Positions 53,901 through 61,021 are shown, counted from the stretch's first letter. The stretch is 64,000 nucleotides of DNA from Leptolyngbya sp. FACHB-261 (GCF_014696065.1 NZ_JACJPL010000031.1:558001-622000), one strand, 5' to 3'. The notes: generated by a model from the sequence alone, not told the origin. Translations and numbers: made by a program.

Positions 53901-55563
53901 CTACAACCTCAGGAGTGACAGCAACCTCAGGAGTGACAGCAACCTCAGGGCTCACTTCAGCTTCAGGGCTGGCTACAACCTCAGGACTGCCTACAGTTTC
54001 TGGCGCGTTTGGCTGCTGCAACTCTGAGGCTATTTGTTCAAGCAGGCCCAGAGCAGCGTAAGCATCAGGAAGCGATATACTCAGACCCGATACCGGGGAA
54101 GGCAGGCCAACGGCATCCTCAGTCGTAACGGCATTGCTCTCTAGCTCAGGCGCAAAGGGCTGAAGCTCGATCTCATTCAGGGCCGCTTCCAGTTCCGCCT
54201 CAAAGCTGTTTTCGGTCAAATCTGCTGGCAATTCATAGCCAGGATAAGCATGATCTTCTAGGAGAGCCCCTCGATTTTGTCGGGGTTGGTCGGGTACGAC
54301 CGGGGGCAAGACTTCCATCCCTGCATATGCCCCTGGGTAGGACGGCAGTTCAGCCGTGCTTGCTTCACTAGGGCCAGATTGGTTAAGCCACTGGATCAAG
54401 GAGCTGAGTGCTGCCTCGCCCCGGGACCCTGAGTGATTGACTTGGGATAGACGCTGGCTTAGGCCTGCAAATGTGGTTGACAAACTGCTGTCTAAGGTAG
54501 ACAGCAGCTGCTCAGTGGAGGCGGGGGAAGCTGGGGTCGCTTGCTGAACCTGCGATAGGGTCTGACGGAGTTGCTGGCTCAATTGATCTTTGAGATGAGC
54601 TTCCAGGCTTTGAAGAACTCCGGCAATAAGCTGCTGCTGAAGATCCATATCAGGTTCAGAAGAATCAGGGGTGGTAGAAGAGCTTGTGGCGCTGGGTTGA
54701 GCCTCAGGGATCGAGATTGAAGCTGGAGTGACCAAGGAACTCAAGTCTGAGCGAAGTTGATTATAGTGCTGCTGCAGGTCTGCTAACTCGCGCCTGAGTT
54801 GCTGGCTCCAGTCCTGGCTCAGGGTTCCCAATTCCTGCTTGAGGTTGGTCTCCAGCTCTTGCAACCCGTCTTGCAACTCATGCTGTAGGGCAGCTTGTAG
54901 AGCTTGGGGATCAATTGGGGCAGCTATCTCAGCTGGGCTAGCCGTTGCCTCATCCCGTTGCGCTTTGTCCTGGAGATTCTGTTCTAGTTGGGCGTTTAGG
55001 GCAGATAGCTGATTGAGTAGACGCTGTGACTCAGTGCCTAAGTTGGAGCGCTCTGCTTCTAGTTGCTGACGAGTTACTTCAAGCTGGTCACGAAAGGGGG
55101 TGAGCACGCTTTCCAAGGTGTGCACAGGAGCTTCCTGCAAGCTGCTTAGCCGCTCGGCCAACTCACTAAGCGTACTTTCTAGCTTGAGTTGTTGTTGCCT
55201 TAGCGCTTCGGCCCGAGTCGTTTCCAGTTCAGCGATCTCCTGCTGGAGGCGCTGCTGCTCACTGTGGTGTTCTTGAAGCTGGCTCTCCAGGCTAGTCTGT
55301 TGCGCCTGGGCTGCCTGACATTGCACCTCTAGGCTGGTTAATTCGGTCAGCCTAGCCAAACGCGATTCTTTGAGCTGTTCGAGTTCCTCTCCCAGGGCCT
55401 GCTGCGCTTGAATACTTTCCAGGTGTTGGTTAAGACGCTGAAATAGATCGCGCTGGCGCCGAAGTTCGTCAGTTTGAACTTTCGGGACCAGACTGATCGG
55501 CTTGCTCAAGACAGCCTGAATTTCAGTCATGAATTCGCGAATCTGCTGATTGGGAGCAGTCAC
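47908..55563 (-). CDS. Giant coiled-coil / low-complexity / Hsp70-actin-fold ATPase protein
   Basis: A single frame of about 2,551 residues, counted from the GTG at 55561-55563. Alternatives are ATG at 55528-55530 and TTG at 55663-55665. Residues about 10-270 are a Gln/Glu/Leu-rich coiled coil (for example EEQRLQQ-like heptads and TLSELAERLSSLQ). Residues about 300-1960 are acidic low complexity, rich in Pro, Glu, Ala, Ser and Leu, with recurrent short acidic motifs such as DLSEDLDD-like and a hexapeptide tract. The last 590 residues are an Hsp70/actin-type ATPase: phosphate-1 FLGLDFGSRSLSATLL, connect-1 GVPTGWSETYYLNLREAVLNLG, VEDPIAGILSLLA, phosphate-2 LLLDIGAESTEFTLV and adenosine motif LALCTGGTAALGAI. 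There is no recognisable substrate-binding domain. The function is unknown; the layout suggests a scaffold with ATP-dependent assembly or chaperone-like action. Confidence 0.85.
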   Translation of the reverse strand: MTAPNQQIREFMTEIQAVLSKPISLVPKVQTDELRRQRDLFQRLNQHLESIQAQQALGEELEQLKESRLARLTELTSLEVQCQAAQAQQTSLESQLQEHHSEQQRLQQEIAELETTRAEALRQQQLKLESTLSELAERLSSLQEAPVHTLESVLTPFRDQLEVTRQQLEAERSNLGTESQRLLNQLSALNAQLEQNLQDKAQRDEATASPAEIAAPIDPQALQAALQHELQDGLQELETNLKQELGTLSQDWSQQLRRELADLQQHYNQLRSDLSSLVTPASISIPEAQPSATSSSTTPDSSEPDMDLQQQLIAGVLQSLEAHLKDQLSQQLRQTLSQVQQATPASPASTEQLLSTLDSSLSTTFAGLSQRLSQVNHSGSRGEAALSSLIQWLNQSGPSEASTAELPSYPGAYAGMEVLPPVVPDQPRQNRGALLEDHAYPGYELPADLTENSFEAELEAALNEIELQPFAPELESNAVTTEDAVGLPSPVSGLSISLPDAYAALGLLEQIASELQQPNAPETVGSPEVVASPEAEVSPEVAVTPEVAVTPEVVDTPEVAAAPEAITSPEAVAGPIDDTPPELLSPESAPTPDPIPAEASSEVAPPAAWADELADELSRLDLEHTGTSSVDFLPLELEQDLAEFDQPLLDILSEPLASEEADQPIPELAESLIETPDIPATDAETGEATDVATDVEAITAPEEIIPLEAAIAPEEIAALETIAPETILPEATATGVTEEPAQVSPQAPLDASVSAEAPTSLSFAEEAFEDLGLSDLYLTLNDLYQEPVLEPEANQATETPSPEAEPQAVNALEGSDLLFFEPASPSDENEAPESLPAEAEDTLELERTAVPLPASESDLELELLGSDLFGDIAAEPEASSIETPVDVGGPEQLASLNDFPSEQPSGPLSEALSSPGSVIPLSIELVEPQPEPVLAESEQQVPDLMWAAVDKLGPVETLADLSELLSAPPEPQPATEPEALQLPTEALEAEAQATPSPEPSLELSPEPTSTLELGAELDDSLTLSDFAEDLSGDLSQATGDEVLRLDNFFTEDGDAWVDDQLREELSQDLSRLETSPPETSSAGFSDVTIDSLFEEEASEGLLPDLTILPTPTIPEITSGAEPEPEAASPEPENLSVAESGTESLESEPEPALAEASDSALDEDLLLENFLAPTVEAARAEAVSAEAPALTADNFLDTEPGPELTPEPIPAPVTSPDQGEEGVTPTEITLESFWDEPEASEPTPVELAPVELPLLELAPVEFAPAELEAELSAEPGEEADLFQNLSDPAPQTPTAIDLVNLEGAVPQSEASAVAPEAPAIAEPEDWPDAELLAVLGDDLLSLNARQTPPQTAAETTLETPETTLETAPESTPEVLVNSSLALDDLDFGDPILDTPDRPEALVDEQLTNFADAAEADLEATTDLAAPIEVVEESLPTVAAPISTEADLTPELEEFEELAAWSDDPLALEAQTLLEAVGDEADDSEEFDESGFDSFGLSDLSDDDDLLADFGGLGDLAEVPALPLPTETELIIPEPIEAEQLEADPIRTGQASPVQVGPDQTRPDQTGSAQIDAEPVPSPAQTTQPDLDPLTATADLNDLDLGTLEQLLSEIAPVVSVAPTEPAASPLQASETLTSAELPTGQTSEAPTPEPAAAEPVADPTPAPAPEQIDEINITVLSRPVTGLEGLTDDSFEEMGFEDLDLETRYELDLDDDLTELEALPGQAELADLTEFGFAEEADLPDLDVEAILGSELLETDELDGDFPEMDLDSDSFALEETLLELPELDSDWSSEDEDDGDELTPLEVDGGASALDNTILELPELESDWTFDADDDDSASWITMLGTEEGGDESDETEDGSDWLTSPDGEIDEDFGEDTVVPGLTTAQPKPALPPDPMSGTGVSGYRAPNEPIGTGWLETSIVNSPPVNSTPASYPGSETESQSDWASIATLNPPRASSVNLDSESRWFLGLDFGSRSLSATLLEANSGKLYPLSWSYGAGRPETLFEFPCLAYLHSDLLSSGIQEPLEAEVLVGPDAWAVIQREGYAAKGLLLHSFKALLKTGLSYREAEQWQPLIQWSDRQRLPLRWLQAALQQILAQGSQQAQAEGLNSETLSRIWQNLAGVSLGVPTGWSETYYLNLREAVLNLGWVQGPEQVLLVEDPIAGILSLLAAQSSAAAPSSIGTAAVPLKSPWIGPALLLDIGAESTEFTLVNLPDDSQSLNHSDFICHSLRYAGEGIEQDIVCQLLYPRLQQFMSSSAETFSLEDLDLPLPGDPDPAARCRLRQRLESSTLGQELQALAQQLKLALTQQDRFSAQLAGQPILVVRRELDSQVLLPFVQRLNRELNDLLSVAGLSVAEVKLALCTGGTAALGAISLWLRQKLPAAHLIEPDEVAKELQGGRLAQGLALLPLYPHVVDQVRLQYGDYFLLLELLKAFPPSTAENAATLAAPVTVEALLQQLERRGINTRVCRQRVIAILEGQLPAELFAWQDEDRLWLAAQPAMPEAALFDPMSDGRYRPNLLQFERLRSYLQAVKQTLSQNLEEPLVINPLPKPN
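53851..53994 (-). repeat. 18-base tandem repeat inside the giant gene
   Basis: Eight in-frame 18-base units of the form AACCTCAGGAGTGACAGC and variants encode hexapeptides such as TPEVAV, TPEVVD and SPEVVA. Two adjacent units (53905-53940) are identical, indicating recent duplication. Confidence 0.9.
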
Positions 55564-55831
55564 TTCTGAGGACCCCTTTTTTCTGTGCCTGGAAGCTGAG
55601 TCTGCAGTCCGCTGCTTGCCCCCAGAGGAGTTCAGAGCCAATGCGAACACAGGTATTGCAGCCAACTATACAACCGTCACTCAGCGTGGACCGGATTGTG
55701 CTTCCAGGCTAGCGTCTGTCAAGCAATTTCGCATACACGAACCTTCACCACGTTCGTAGGTTATGGTCGCAATTCGCACTCAACAAATCTCAATTAAGAA
55801 TTAAGTTACTACTACAGGCTTAAGCACGACC
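55564..55831. other. Intergenic region upstream of the giant gene
   Basis: About 270 bases between the giant gene and the DUF4168 gene on the same strand. The giant gene's frame is open through part of it. I see no strong promoter, and no terminator after the DUF4168 gene, so read-through into the giant gene is possible. Confidence 0.4.
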
Positions 55832-56365
55832 CTAAGCCTCTTCGCCGATTTCCTGAAGTTGCATCGTGATCCGCTCGCCAAATTCAGGATCGCTATTGGC
55901 AAGTCCAAGCAGCTGTAGGTACTCCAGTTGCGTCAGTCCTGATCCTTCAATAATGGTGCGTGCGTCTGCTTCAATCTGATGCTCAACCTCGACTGAATCC
56001 AAGTCAGTTTCAGCGCTACGCAGATCTGGCTCTCGGTTGGCCATTAACTTAAGCATTTTGAGATAAGCCTGAGCAAATTGACTCACTTTCTCAGATGGGA
56101 TGTCGCTGGCACTGGGCACAACATCAAGCAGAGGTGGATCGTCATCCGGAAGGCTCACTGGACTTGAGGACTGGGCTAGCCCTGGCAATGAGCCCAAAGT
56201 CAAACTCAGCAACAAGCCCAGAATCAAGCTCCGAGCCCAATTTAGTAACCCTTTGCACAACCTCTTGGCTAGGCCAGATCTAGGCGGGTTGTACTCCTGC
56301 TCACTGCTCTGGCCTTCGAGCTGGCACTTCACCAGGCCCTTAACTGGTCGAGTTTTGATCATCAT
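55832..56365 (-). CDS. DUF4168 exported protein
   Basis: A 177-residue protein. A basic N-terminal region precedes a hydrophobic signal-like segment (ARSLILGLLLSLTLGSLPGLAQ, residues about 44-65). A Ser/Asp/Pro-rich linker and a helical domain follow (KVSQFAQAYLKMLKLMANREP, then EVEHQIEADARTIIEGSGLTQLEYLQL). The helical pattern matches DUF4168, a domain of unknown function in periplasmic bacterial proteins. The first 40 residues are longer than a usual signal, so the true start could be internal. It lies upstream of the giant gene on the same strand. Confidence 0.72.
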   Translation of the reverse strand: MMIKTRPVKGLVKCQLEGQSSEQEYNPPRSGLAKRLCKGLLNWARSLILGLLLSLTLGSLPGLAQSSSPVSLPDDDPPLLDVVPSASDIPSEKVSQFAQAYLKMLKLMANREPDLRSAETDLDSVEVEHQIEADARTIIEGSGLTQLEYLQLLGLANSDPEFGERITMQLQEIGEEA

Positions 56366-56397
56366 TAGAGATTAGAGCCCTTGCGTTCCTAGTTAAG

Positions 56398-57702
56398 ATG
56401 AGCCGTCTTCTTGTTCTAATCTCTTTGCTGCCACTAGTAACAGCTTGTCAGCTGGGCAATGCTGGCGTTGGCAGCCTGCCAACTGCTGAACCCTCCCAAC
56501 CCACAACCAAAAACACAACGGCTGCCCCACCAATAGCCCAGGCAGGCTCTAGGACAGCACGTCGAACTCTGATTCAGGTCTCAGATCTGCCTAAGCCTTA
56601 CGCTTCTAATTCGGTCAGTCGTAGCCCACGGGTGATACCACAGCCGAGTAATGCCAGACTTCAAGCACCGGCAGGCTTCAAGGTCAATCTATTTGCTCAG
56701 GGGTTGTCCCGTCCGCGTTGGCTGTTGAGCGGGCCGAATGGCGACATCTTTCTGGCAGAGTCTTATGACAACCGCATTCGCTTACTGCGCGACACCAACG
56801 GTGATGGTGTAGTTGACCAAAACACTGTGTTTGCACAGGGGCTTCGCCAACCGTTAGGTATGGCTATCTCCCCAGATAACCGGTTTTTCTATATCGCTAA
56901 CACTGACGCAGTAGTGCGCTATCCCTATCAGTTAGGTCAGAGCCGTTTGCAGGGCCAAGCTCAGACCATCACCCGCCTGCCAGGAGGTGGCTACAACCAG
57001 CACTGGACCCGCAACCTAATCTTTAGCCCTGACGGCTCCAAGCTGTTTGTCAGTGTAGGCTCTCAAGGCAACGCGGCAGAGGAACCTTTGCCCCGCGCCT
57101 CGATTCAGGTCATGAACCCCGATGGCAGCAATCGCCAGACCTATGCTTCTGGGCTACGTAATCCAGTTGGGTTAGGCTTTAACCCCAGCACTGGCAAGCT
57201 TTTTACCACGGTGAACGAGCGGGACCAACTGGGGGATGACCTGGTGCCAGATTATCTAACTTCAGTGCAGCCGGGAGGCTTCTACGGCTGGCCCTACTCC
57301 TATTTGGGCGCTAACCCTGACCCGCGCCTGCCACGTCGGGCGGAGCTAGAACGTAAAGCGATTGTTCCCGATGTGCTCTTCCAAGCACACTCGGCGGCTT
57401 TAGGCCTAACGTTCTACGGGGGTGAGCAGTTTCCCGCTGAGTATCGAGGAGATGCGTTCGTAGCCTTTAGAGGTTCCTGGAACCGCTCTGAGGGAACAGG
57501 CTATAAAGTCGTGCGGGTTGCCTTCAATGCTCAGGGACAACCAGAGGGGGGCTACGAAGACTTCCTGACGGGTTGGCTGGTTAATCCTTCGGTCCCCTCA
57601 GTCTGGGGACGCCCTGTGGGTCTGACCGTCAGCTCTGACGGTGCCCTACTGGTCACTGACGAGCCAGGCGGCAAGATCTGGCGGGTCACTTATGTACCGT
57701 AA
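56398..57702 (+). CDS. Sorbosone dehydrogenase-like PQQ/beta-propeller lipoprotein
   Basis: A 434-residue exported protein. The N-terminus MSRLLVLISLLPLVTACQLG has a lipobox with the lipidated Cys at residue 17. A Pro/Thr-rich spacer follows. A six-bladed beta-propeller of the glucose/sorbosone dehydrogenase type then begins: LQAPAGFKVNLFAQGLSRPRWLLSGPNGDIFLAES (in parts), RNLIFSPDGSKLFVSVGSQGN, YASGLRNPVGLGFNPSTGKL, GGFYGWPYSYLGANPDPRLP and VAFRGSWNRSEGTGYKV. Sequence placement suggests a periplasmic, possibly PQQ-dependent, sugar oxidoreductase; the cofactor is not established here. Confidence 0.88.
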   Translation: MSRLLVLISLLPLVTACQLGNAGVGSLPTAEPSQPTTKNTTAAPPIAQAGSRTARRTLIQVSDLPKPYASNSVSRSPRVIPQPSNARLQAPAGFKVNLFAQGLSRPRWLLSGPNGDIFLAESYDNRIRLLRDTNGDGVVDQNTVFAQGLRQPLGMAISPDNRFFYIANTDAVVRYPYQLGQSRLQGQAQTITRLPGGGYNQHWTRNLIFSPDGSKLFVSVGSQGNAAEEPLPRASIQVMNPDGSNRQTYASGLRNPVGLGFNPSTGKLFTTVNERDQLGDDLVPDYLTSVQPGGFYGWPYSYLGANPDPRLPRRAELERKAIVPDVLFQAHSAALGLTFYGGEQFPAEYRGDAFVAFRGSWNRSEGTGYKVVRVAFNAQGQPEGGYEDFLTGWLVNPSVPSVWGRPVGLTVSSDGALLVTDEPGGKIWRVTYVP

Positions 57703-57836
57703 AGTAAGGCCCGCGAAGGTAAAAATCTACCTAAAACTAGCTTGAAATCAACCTAAAGGGTCAGAGAGTTGGACATTGACTTTTTATGGTTTTTTCTTGT
57801 ATTTCTTTTGTCTTCTTGAGCCAATTAAATCGCTAA

Positions 57837-58385
57837 TTAAACAGGATTAGGGGCAGCCACATCCATCCGGGCTTCCCCTTCGGTGCTCTCAGGCTCAACG
57901 GCAATCAATTTCTCAATAGCTTCAACGGCCCGTTTGCTCACACTGAAGGACTCGTCATTCAAGGCGTGACGCAGAGCCGCTAATGCCGCTTCACCGCCAA
58001 TTTGTCCTAAAAGCTCAACAGCACGCTTACGGACACTAGAGCTTTCGTCATTCAGAGCTTGATGTAGGGCAGGAATCGTTGCCTCGCCACCGATTTGTCC
58101 TAAGGATTCAACAACCTGTTTGCGAACATTAAAGTCTTCATCCATCAGAGCTGAGTGTAGGGCTGGAATTACATGCTCGCCGCCAATCCCCTCTAAGGCG
58201 CTTACAGCTCGTTCACGCACGCCAGAGCTAGGGTCCGACAAGGCTTGTAACAGAGCCGGTAAAGCTGCCTCGCCACCAATTTGGCCTAACGCTTCGACCG
58301 CCCTTTTGCGAATGTGAGACTCGTCTTGTTGTAGGGCAAGGTACAACGCAGAAACTGCTGCCTCATTGCTAACTTTGTCATACAT
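57837..58385 (-). CDS. HEAT-repeat protein
   Basis: A 182-residue protein built of about five HEAT repeats of 31 residues. A typical unit reads RAVEALGQIGGEAALPALLQAL followed by a short D/E-S-V turn. The start MYDKVSNEAAVSALYLALQQ is preceded by AGGAAGG at a good distance; a GTG lies three codons earlier. Such repeats mediate protein contacts; cyanobacterial examples include phycobilin lyase-type and regulatory proteins, but none of the residues here shows catalysis. A similar repeat protein follows 330 bases upstream on the same strand. Confidence 0.85.
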   Translation of the reverse strand: MYDKVSNEAAVSALYLALQQDESHIRKRAVEALGQIGGEAALPALLQALSDPSSGVRERAVSALEGIGGEHVIPALHSALMDEDFNVRKQVVESLGQIGGEATIPALHQALNDESSSVRKRAVELLGQIGGEAALAALRHALNDESFSVSKRAVEAIEKLIAVEPESTEGEARMDVAAPNPV

Positions 58386-58715
58386 CCCAACCACCGCCTT
58401 CCTGATCTCGTGTTCTAACAGTACGCTTGCAATGCCCTATTTCACTCCCCCCGCAGTCTGATCCCCGCTGATTCAGAATGCCAAGTGGTTTCTAGAAATC
58501 GCAAGGGAAACTTAGGGCTTGAGAGCAGGTTTTATAACCAAAGCTTAGAGTCATTGAGCTAGCCATTGCGTTAGCTATTGAGCCACTCTCCAGCAATGCT
58601 TGAACCTTGCTGGTTTTCGCTCTACATTAGCCGCAGTTCCATGTATTATTTGCACGCCTGTTACAACATCTGGCGTGTGTTCAAGACTCTGTTAAGTAGA
58701 TTTGATTAAGTAAAT
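58386..58715. other. Intergenic region between two HEAT-repeat genes
   Basis: About 330 bases with a hairpin CCAGCAA-TTGCTGG at 58590-58613 and runs of repeated TAG/GAGCCA text, but no gene. The hairpin lacks a T run on the reverse strand. The promoter of the 58.4 kb gene should lie here. Confidence 0.45.
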
Positions 58716-59561
58716 TTAACTGCCTTGCTGAAACGCTTTGCGTAACGCAGGAACAATGGCAGCGCTACCAATTTCTTCGAGCGCTTCAACTACGCGACGA
58801 CGAACTAGGGGCGATTGATCGGCTAGGGCTGCACTAAGTATGGGAATCACAGACTCAGTGCCAATATGCTGCAGGGCTTCGACAGCACGACGACGAACAC
58901 TCGTTGACTCATCCAGAAGGGCTTGGCTCAGCGCTAAAACTCCGGACTCGCCGCCAATTGATTCGAGGACCTCAACCGCTCGTCTGCGCACACTAGAATC
59001 TGCATCCTTGAGAGCTAAACTCAGAACCGGAATCGATGCTTCAGTTCTGATCTGCTCTAGAGCTTCAACGGCCCTCTCACGAATGTTGGGCGACTCATCG
59101 TTTAATACTTGGCTCAAAACAGCAATCGCCGCGGGTCCGCCAACTAGCTCTAAGGTTTCAACTACCCGTTTACGCACAGTGAATTCAGAGTCAGTAATTG
59201 CCTGTTTCAAGACAGGAATAGTTGCCTCGGTTCTAATTTGTCCCAGCGCCTCAACAGTTCGCTCCCGAACCGCAGGTTCATCATCTTGAAGCGCCTGCTG
59301 TAAGGCCGGAATGACTGCTTCAGTACCAATGCCCTCTAGAGCTTCGACCGCCTTTTTACGGACCCCACTCGATTTGTCTGACAGTATTCGACGTAGGGTA
59401 GGAATTGCTACCTCACCAGCAATTTCTCCCAACGATTCGACTGCACGCCTGCGTACATGGCTGTCCTCATTGCTCAGAGCTTGCCGCAGGGCAGAAGTAG
59501 CCTTTTTGCCACCAATTCGCTCTAGGGCAGCAATTTCTGTTGACTCGTCCCAATCAATCAT
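58716..59561 (-). CDS. HEAT-repeat protein, longer paralogue
   Basis: A 281-residue protein with eight or nine HEAT repeats, with unit length 31. Examples are RRRAVESLGEIAGEVAIPTLRRIL, RKRVVETLELVGGPAAIAVLSQVL and RRRAVEALQHIGTESVIPILSAAL. It opens MIDWDESTEIAALERIGGKKA, a HEAT-capping start. The repeat spacing and similarity of units suggest it arose by internal duplication and is related to the shorter gene downstream. It is probably a scaffold or adaptor; no catalytic motif is visible. Confidence 0.87.
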   Translation of the reverse strand: MIDWDESTEIAALERIGGKKATSALRQALSNEDSHVRRRAVESLGEIAGEVAIPTLRRILSDKSSGVRKKAVEALEGIGTEAVIPALQQALQDDEPAVRERTVEALGQIRTEATIPVLKQAITDSEFTVRKRVVETLELVGGPAAIAVLSQVLNDESPNIRERAVEALEQIRTEASIPVLSLALKDADSSVRRRAVEVLESIGGESGVLALSQALLDESTSVRRRAVEALQHIGTESVIPILSAALADQSPLVRRRVVEALEEIGSAAIVPALRKAFQQGS

Positions 59562-60129
59562 GCTGGGCTCCTGCTCAAGTATGAGTCAAATGTGAGCCGA
59601 ATCTGAACCCGCAAGCCTAGCAAACTTGCAATCTCAATTCCTCTTGATTCTAGCTCAAGCTAGTTCTAAACTACTTGACTGAAAAGCCTGACAAAAGCAG
59701 GCCAAAAAGTGGACTAGAAAGCAAAGGTAAACAAAAGCATCTTTTCATGATGCTGTGTGTGAGATTGGCGTGGATTGCAGCCCAAACTCAATTCTCCTTT
59801 ACAGGAGGTTAGGGCAGTGTCCAAGCAGTATGAGAGCAAGGCTGGGGAGACCTGCAAATGACTGGCGTGAGCCACTTGCCCAAAACACGAAGCTCAAGGT
59901 AAAGTCTTGAACCAGTCCTCTTATGCGGTACTATTTCCCCATGAAAACAACTTGGATTTGAGCGCAGCAACTGTTGAGTCGCTGGGTTTGGATTTATCTA
60001 TACCAATTCAGAAGTTAGGGACAATCTCGATTTGTTCCTGCGTGCTACTCTGCGCTCTCAACCCAAAGGCGTAGATTGCAGAGCCATTGAATTGCCTCAT
60101 TTTTTGGCCCACGTTTCGGTAGTAAAGGC
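59562..60129. other. Intergenic region, 570 bases
   Basis: Separates the HEAT-repeat gene from a divergent DNA-binding-like gene. The right part stays open for a time in one frame upstream of 60130, but its sequence is unlike any domain I know. No tRNA, repeat array or strong terminator is seen. A GGAGG is at 59812-59816 without a following gene. Confidence 0.45.
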
Positions 60130-60699
60130 ATGGCATCCGAGCAACGTCAAGCTCTCACGCAAGCAGATGGAGATGAGATCAAAAGGTTATATGCAGAAGG
60201 TCTCTCTCTGAGAGAGATTGGCAGGCGATATAACCGGACAGGGGAAAGAGTTCGTCAGTATCTTCAGGAGCAGGGCGTCCCTCGTCGTTCTCGCTCTAAA
60301 CCACGAACTGCTCCTCCTTCTGCAGAATATTTAGCAAGGCTAGAGCGTTGTCGAGACTTAGTTCTACAAGGCTGCTCTATTTTGGAATGCGCAGAGCAAT
60401 TAGGAGTAGGGAGAAGCACAGTCAACGACTACAAGAAGAAGTTAGGGCTGGTGCGTCCTTGGCGTAAGGATTTATCAAGTGAGCAGTTTGGACGTTGGAC
60501 GGTAATTAAGCTTGGTGAGTACGTCGATAGTACTGCCTACTGGCTTTGCAAATGTGAATGTGGCACAAAGCGTTTGGTCAATCACCATAACTTAGTTCGA
60601 GGATACTCAAAATCCTGCGGTTGCTCTAAACGAGAATCACTCAAACTCCGACAAGCCAAAGTTGGAGCCCCTCAGGCACCTAGCCTAGTTCCGCTTTAG
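60130..60699 (+). CDS. HTH protein with C-terminal phage-type zinc motif
   Basis: A 189-residue protein. The first part has a helix-turn-helix (EIKRLYAEGLSLREIGRRYNRTGERVRQYLQE). A second HTH-like segment follows (LVLQGCSILECAEQLGVGRSTVNDYKKKL). The C-terminal part, residues about 120-170, reads FGRWTVIKLGEYVDSTAYWLCKCECGTK...SKSCGC. This Cys-rich unit (C-E-C-G and S-C-G-C) resembles the zinc motif of phage and homing-endonuclease-linked proteins (as seen beside HNH or AP2 domains). No nuclease domain is present, so it may be a DNA-binding remnant or a domesticated element. It begins with ATG at 60130. Confidence 0.7.
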   Translation: MASEQRQALTQADGDEIKRLYAEGLSLREIGRRYNRTGERVRQYLQEQGVPRRSRSKPRTAPPSAEYLARLERCRDLVLQGCSILECAEQLGVGRSTVNDYKKKLGLVRPWRKDLSSEQFGRWTVIKLGEYVDSTAYWLCKCECGTKRLVNHHNLVRGYSKSCGCSKRESLKLRQAKVGAPQAPSLVPL

Positions 60700-60996
60700 C
60701 CTAATTTCGCCACAAGGCTCAGGCATAAGCAGCTAGAGCAACTCGTTAGGCTCACTAATTCTAGATGAGTTGCGCTCATCCTGTTGGGTGAGCCAATCGG
60801 AGGAAGTGTACTGGCTAACCTTGGGCTTATCTTATGTTTGTCAGGGAGCAGTCGCCAAGCTAGAAGACTGAGACCAGAGCCGAGAGTCCCTTGGTCCTAA
60901 GTTGGTCTCAAGTTGGTCTCAAGGTTCTATTGAGGTCCTAACTGGGTGCCGCAAGTTCTCTTATGTAACAGCCAAAAATACCTGCATTTGACCCCT
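60700..60996 (+). other. Intergenic region with a tandem repeat, possible small-RNA region
   Basis: About 300 bases lie between the zinc-motif gene and a strong forward terminator. GTTGGTCTCAA occurs twice in tandem (about 60902-60923), next to a related GGTCCTAA. No coding frame is seen. The region could yield the 3' UTR of the preceding gene or a small RNA. Confidence 0.4.
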
Positions 60997-61021
60997 AATC
61001 CTGGCTATTGCCAGGATTTTT
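60997..61021 (+). terminator. Strong rho-independent terminator
   Basis: AATCCTGGC and GCCAGGATT pair over nine bases around TATT, then TTTT follows. It lies about 300 bases after the stop of the nearest forward gene, at the end of a region without a recognised gene. Confidence 0.85.
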
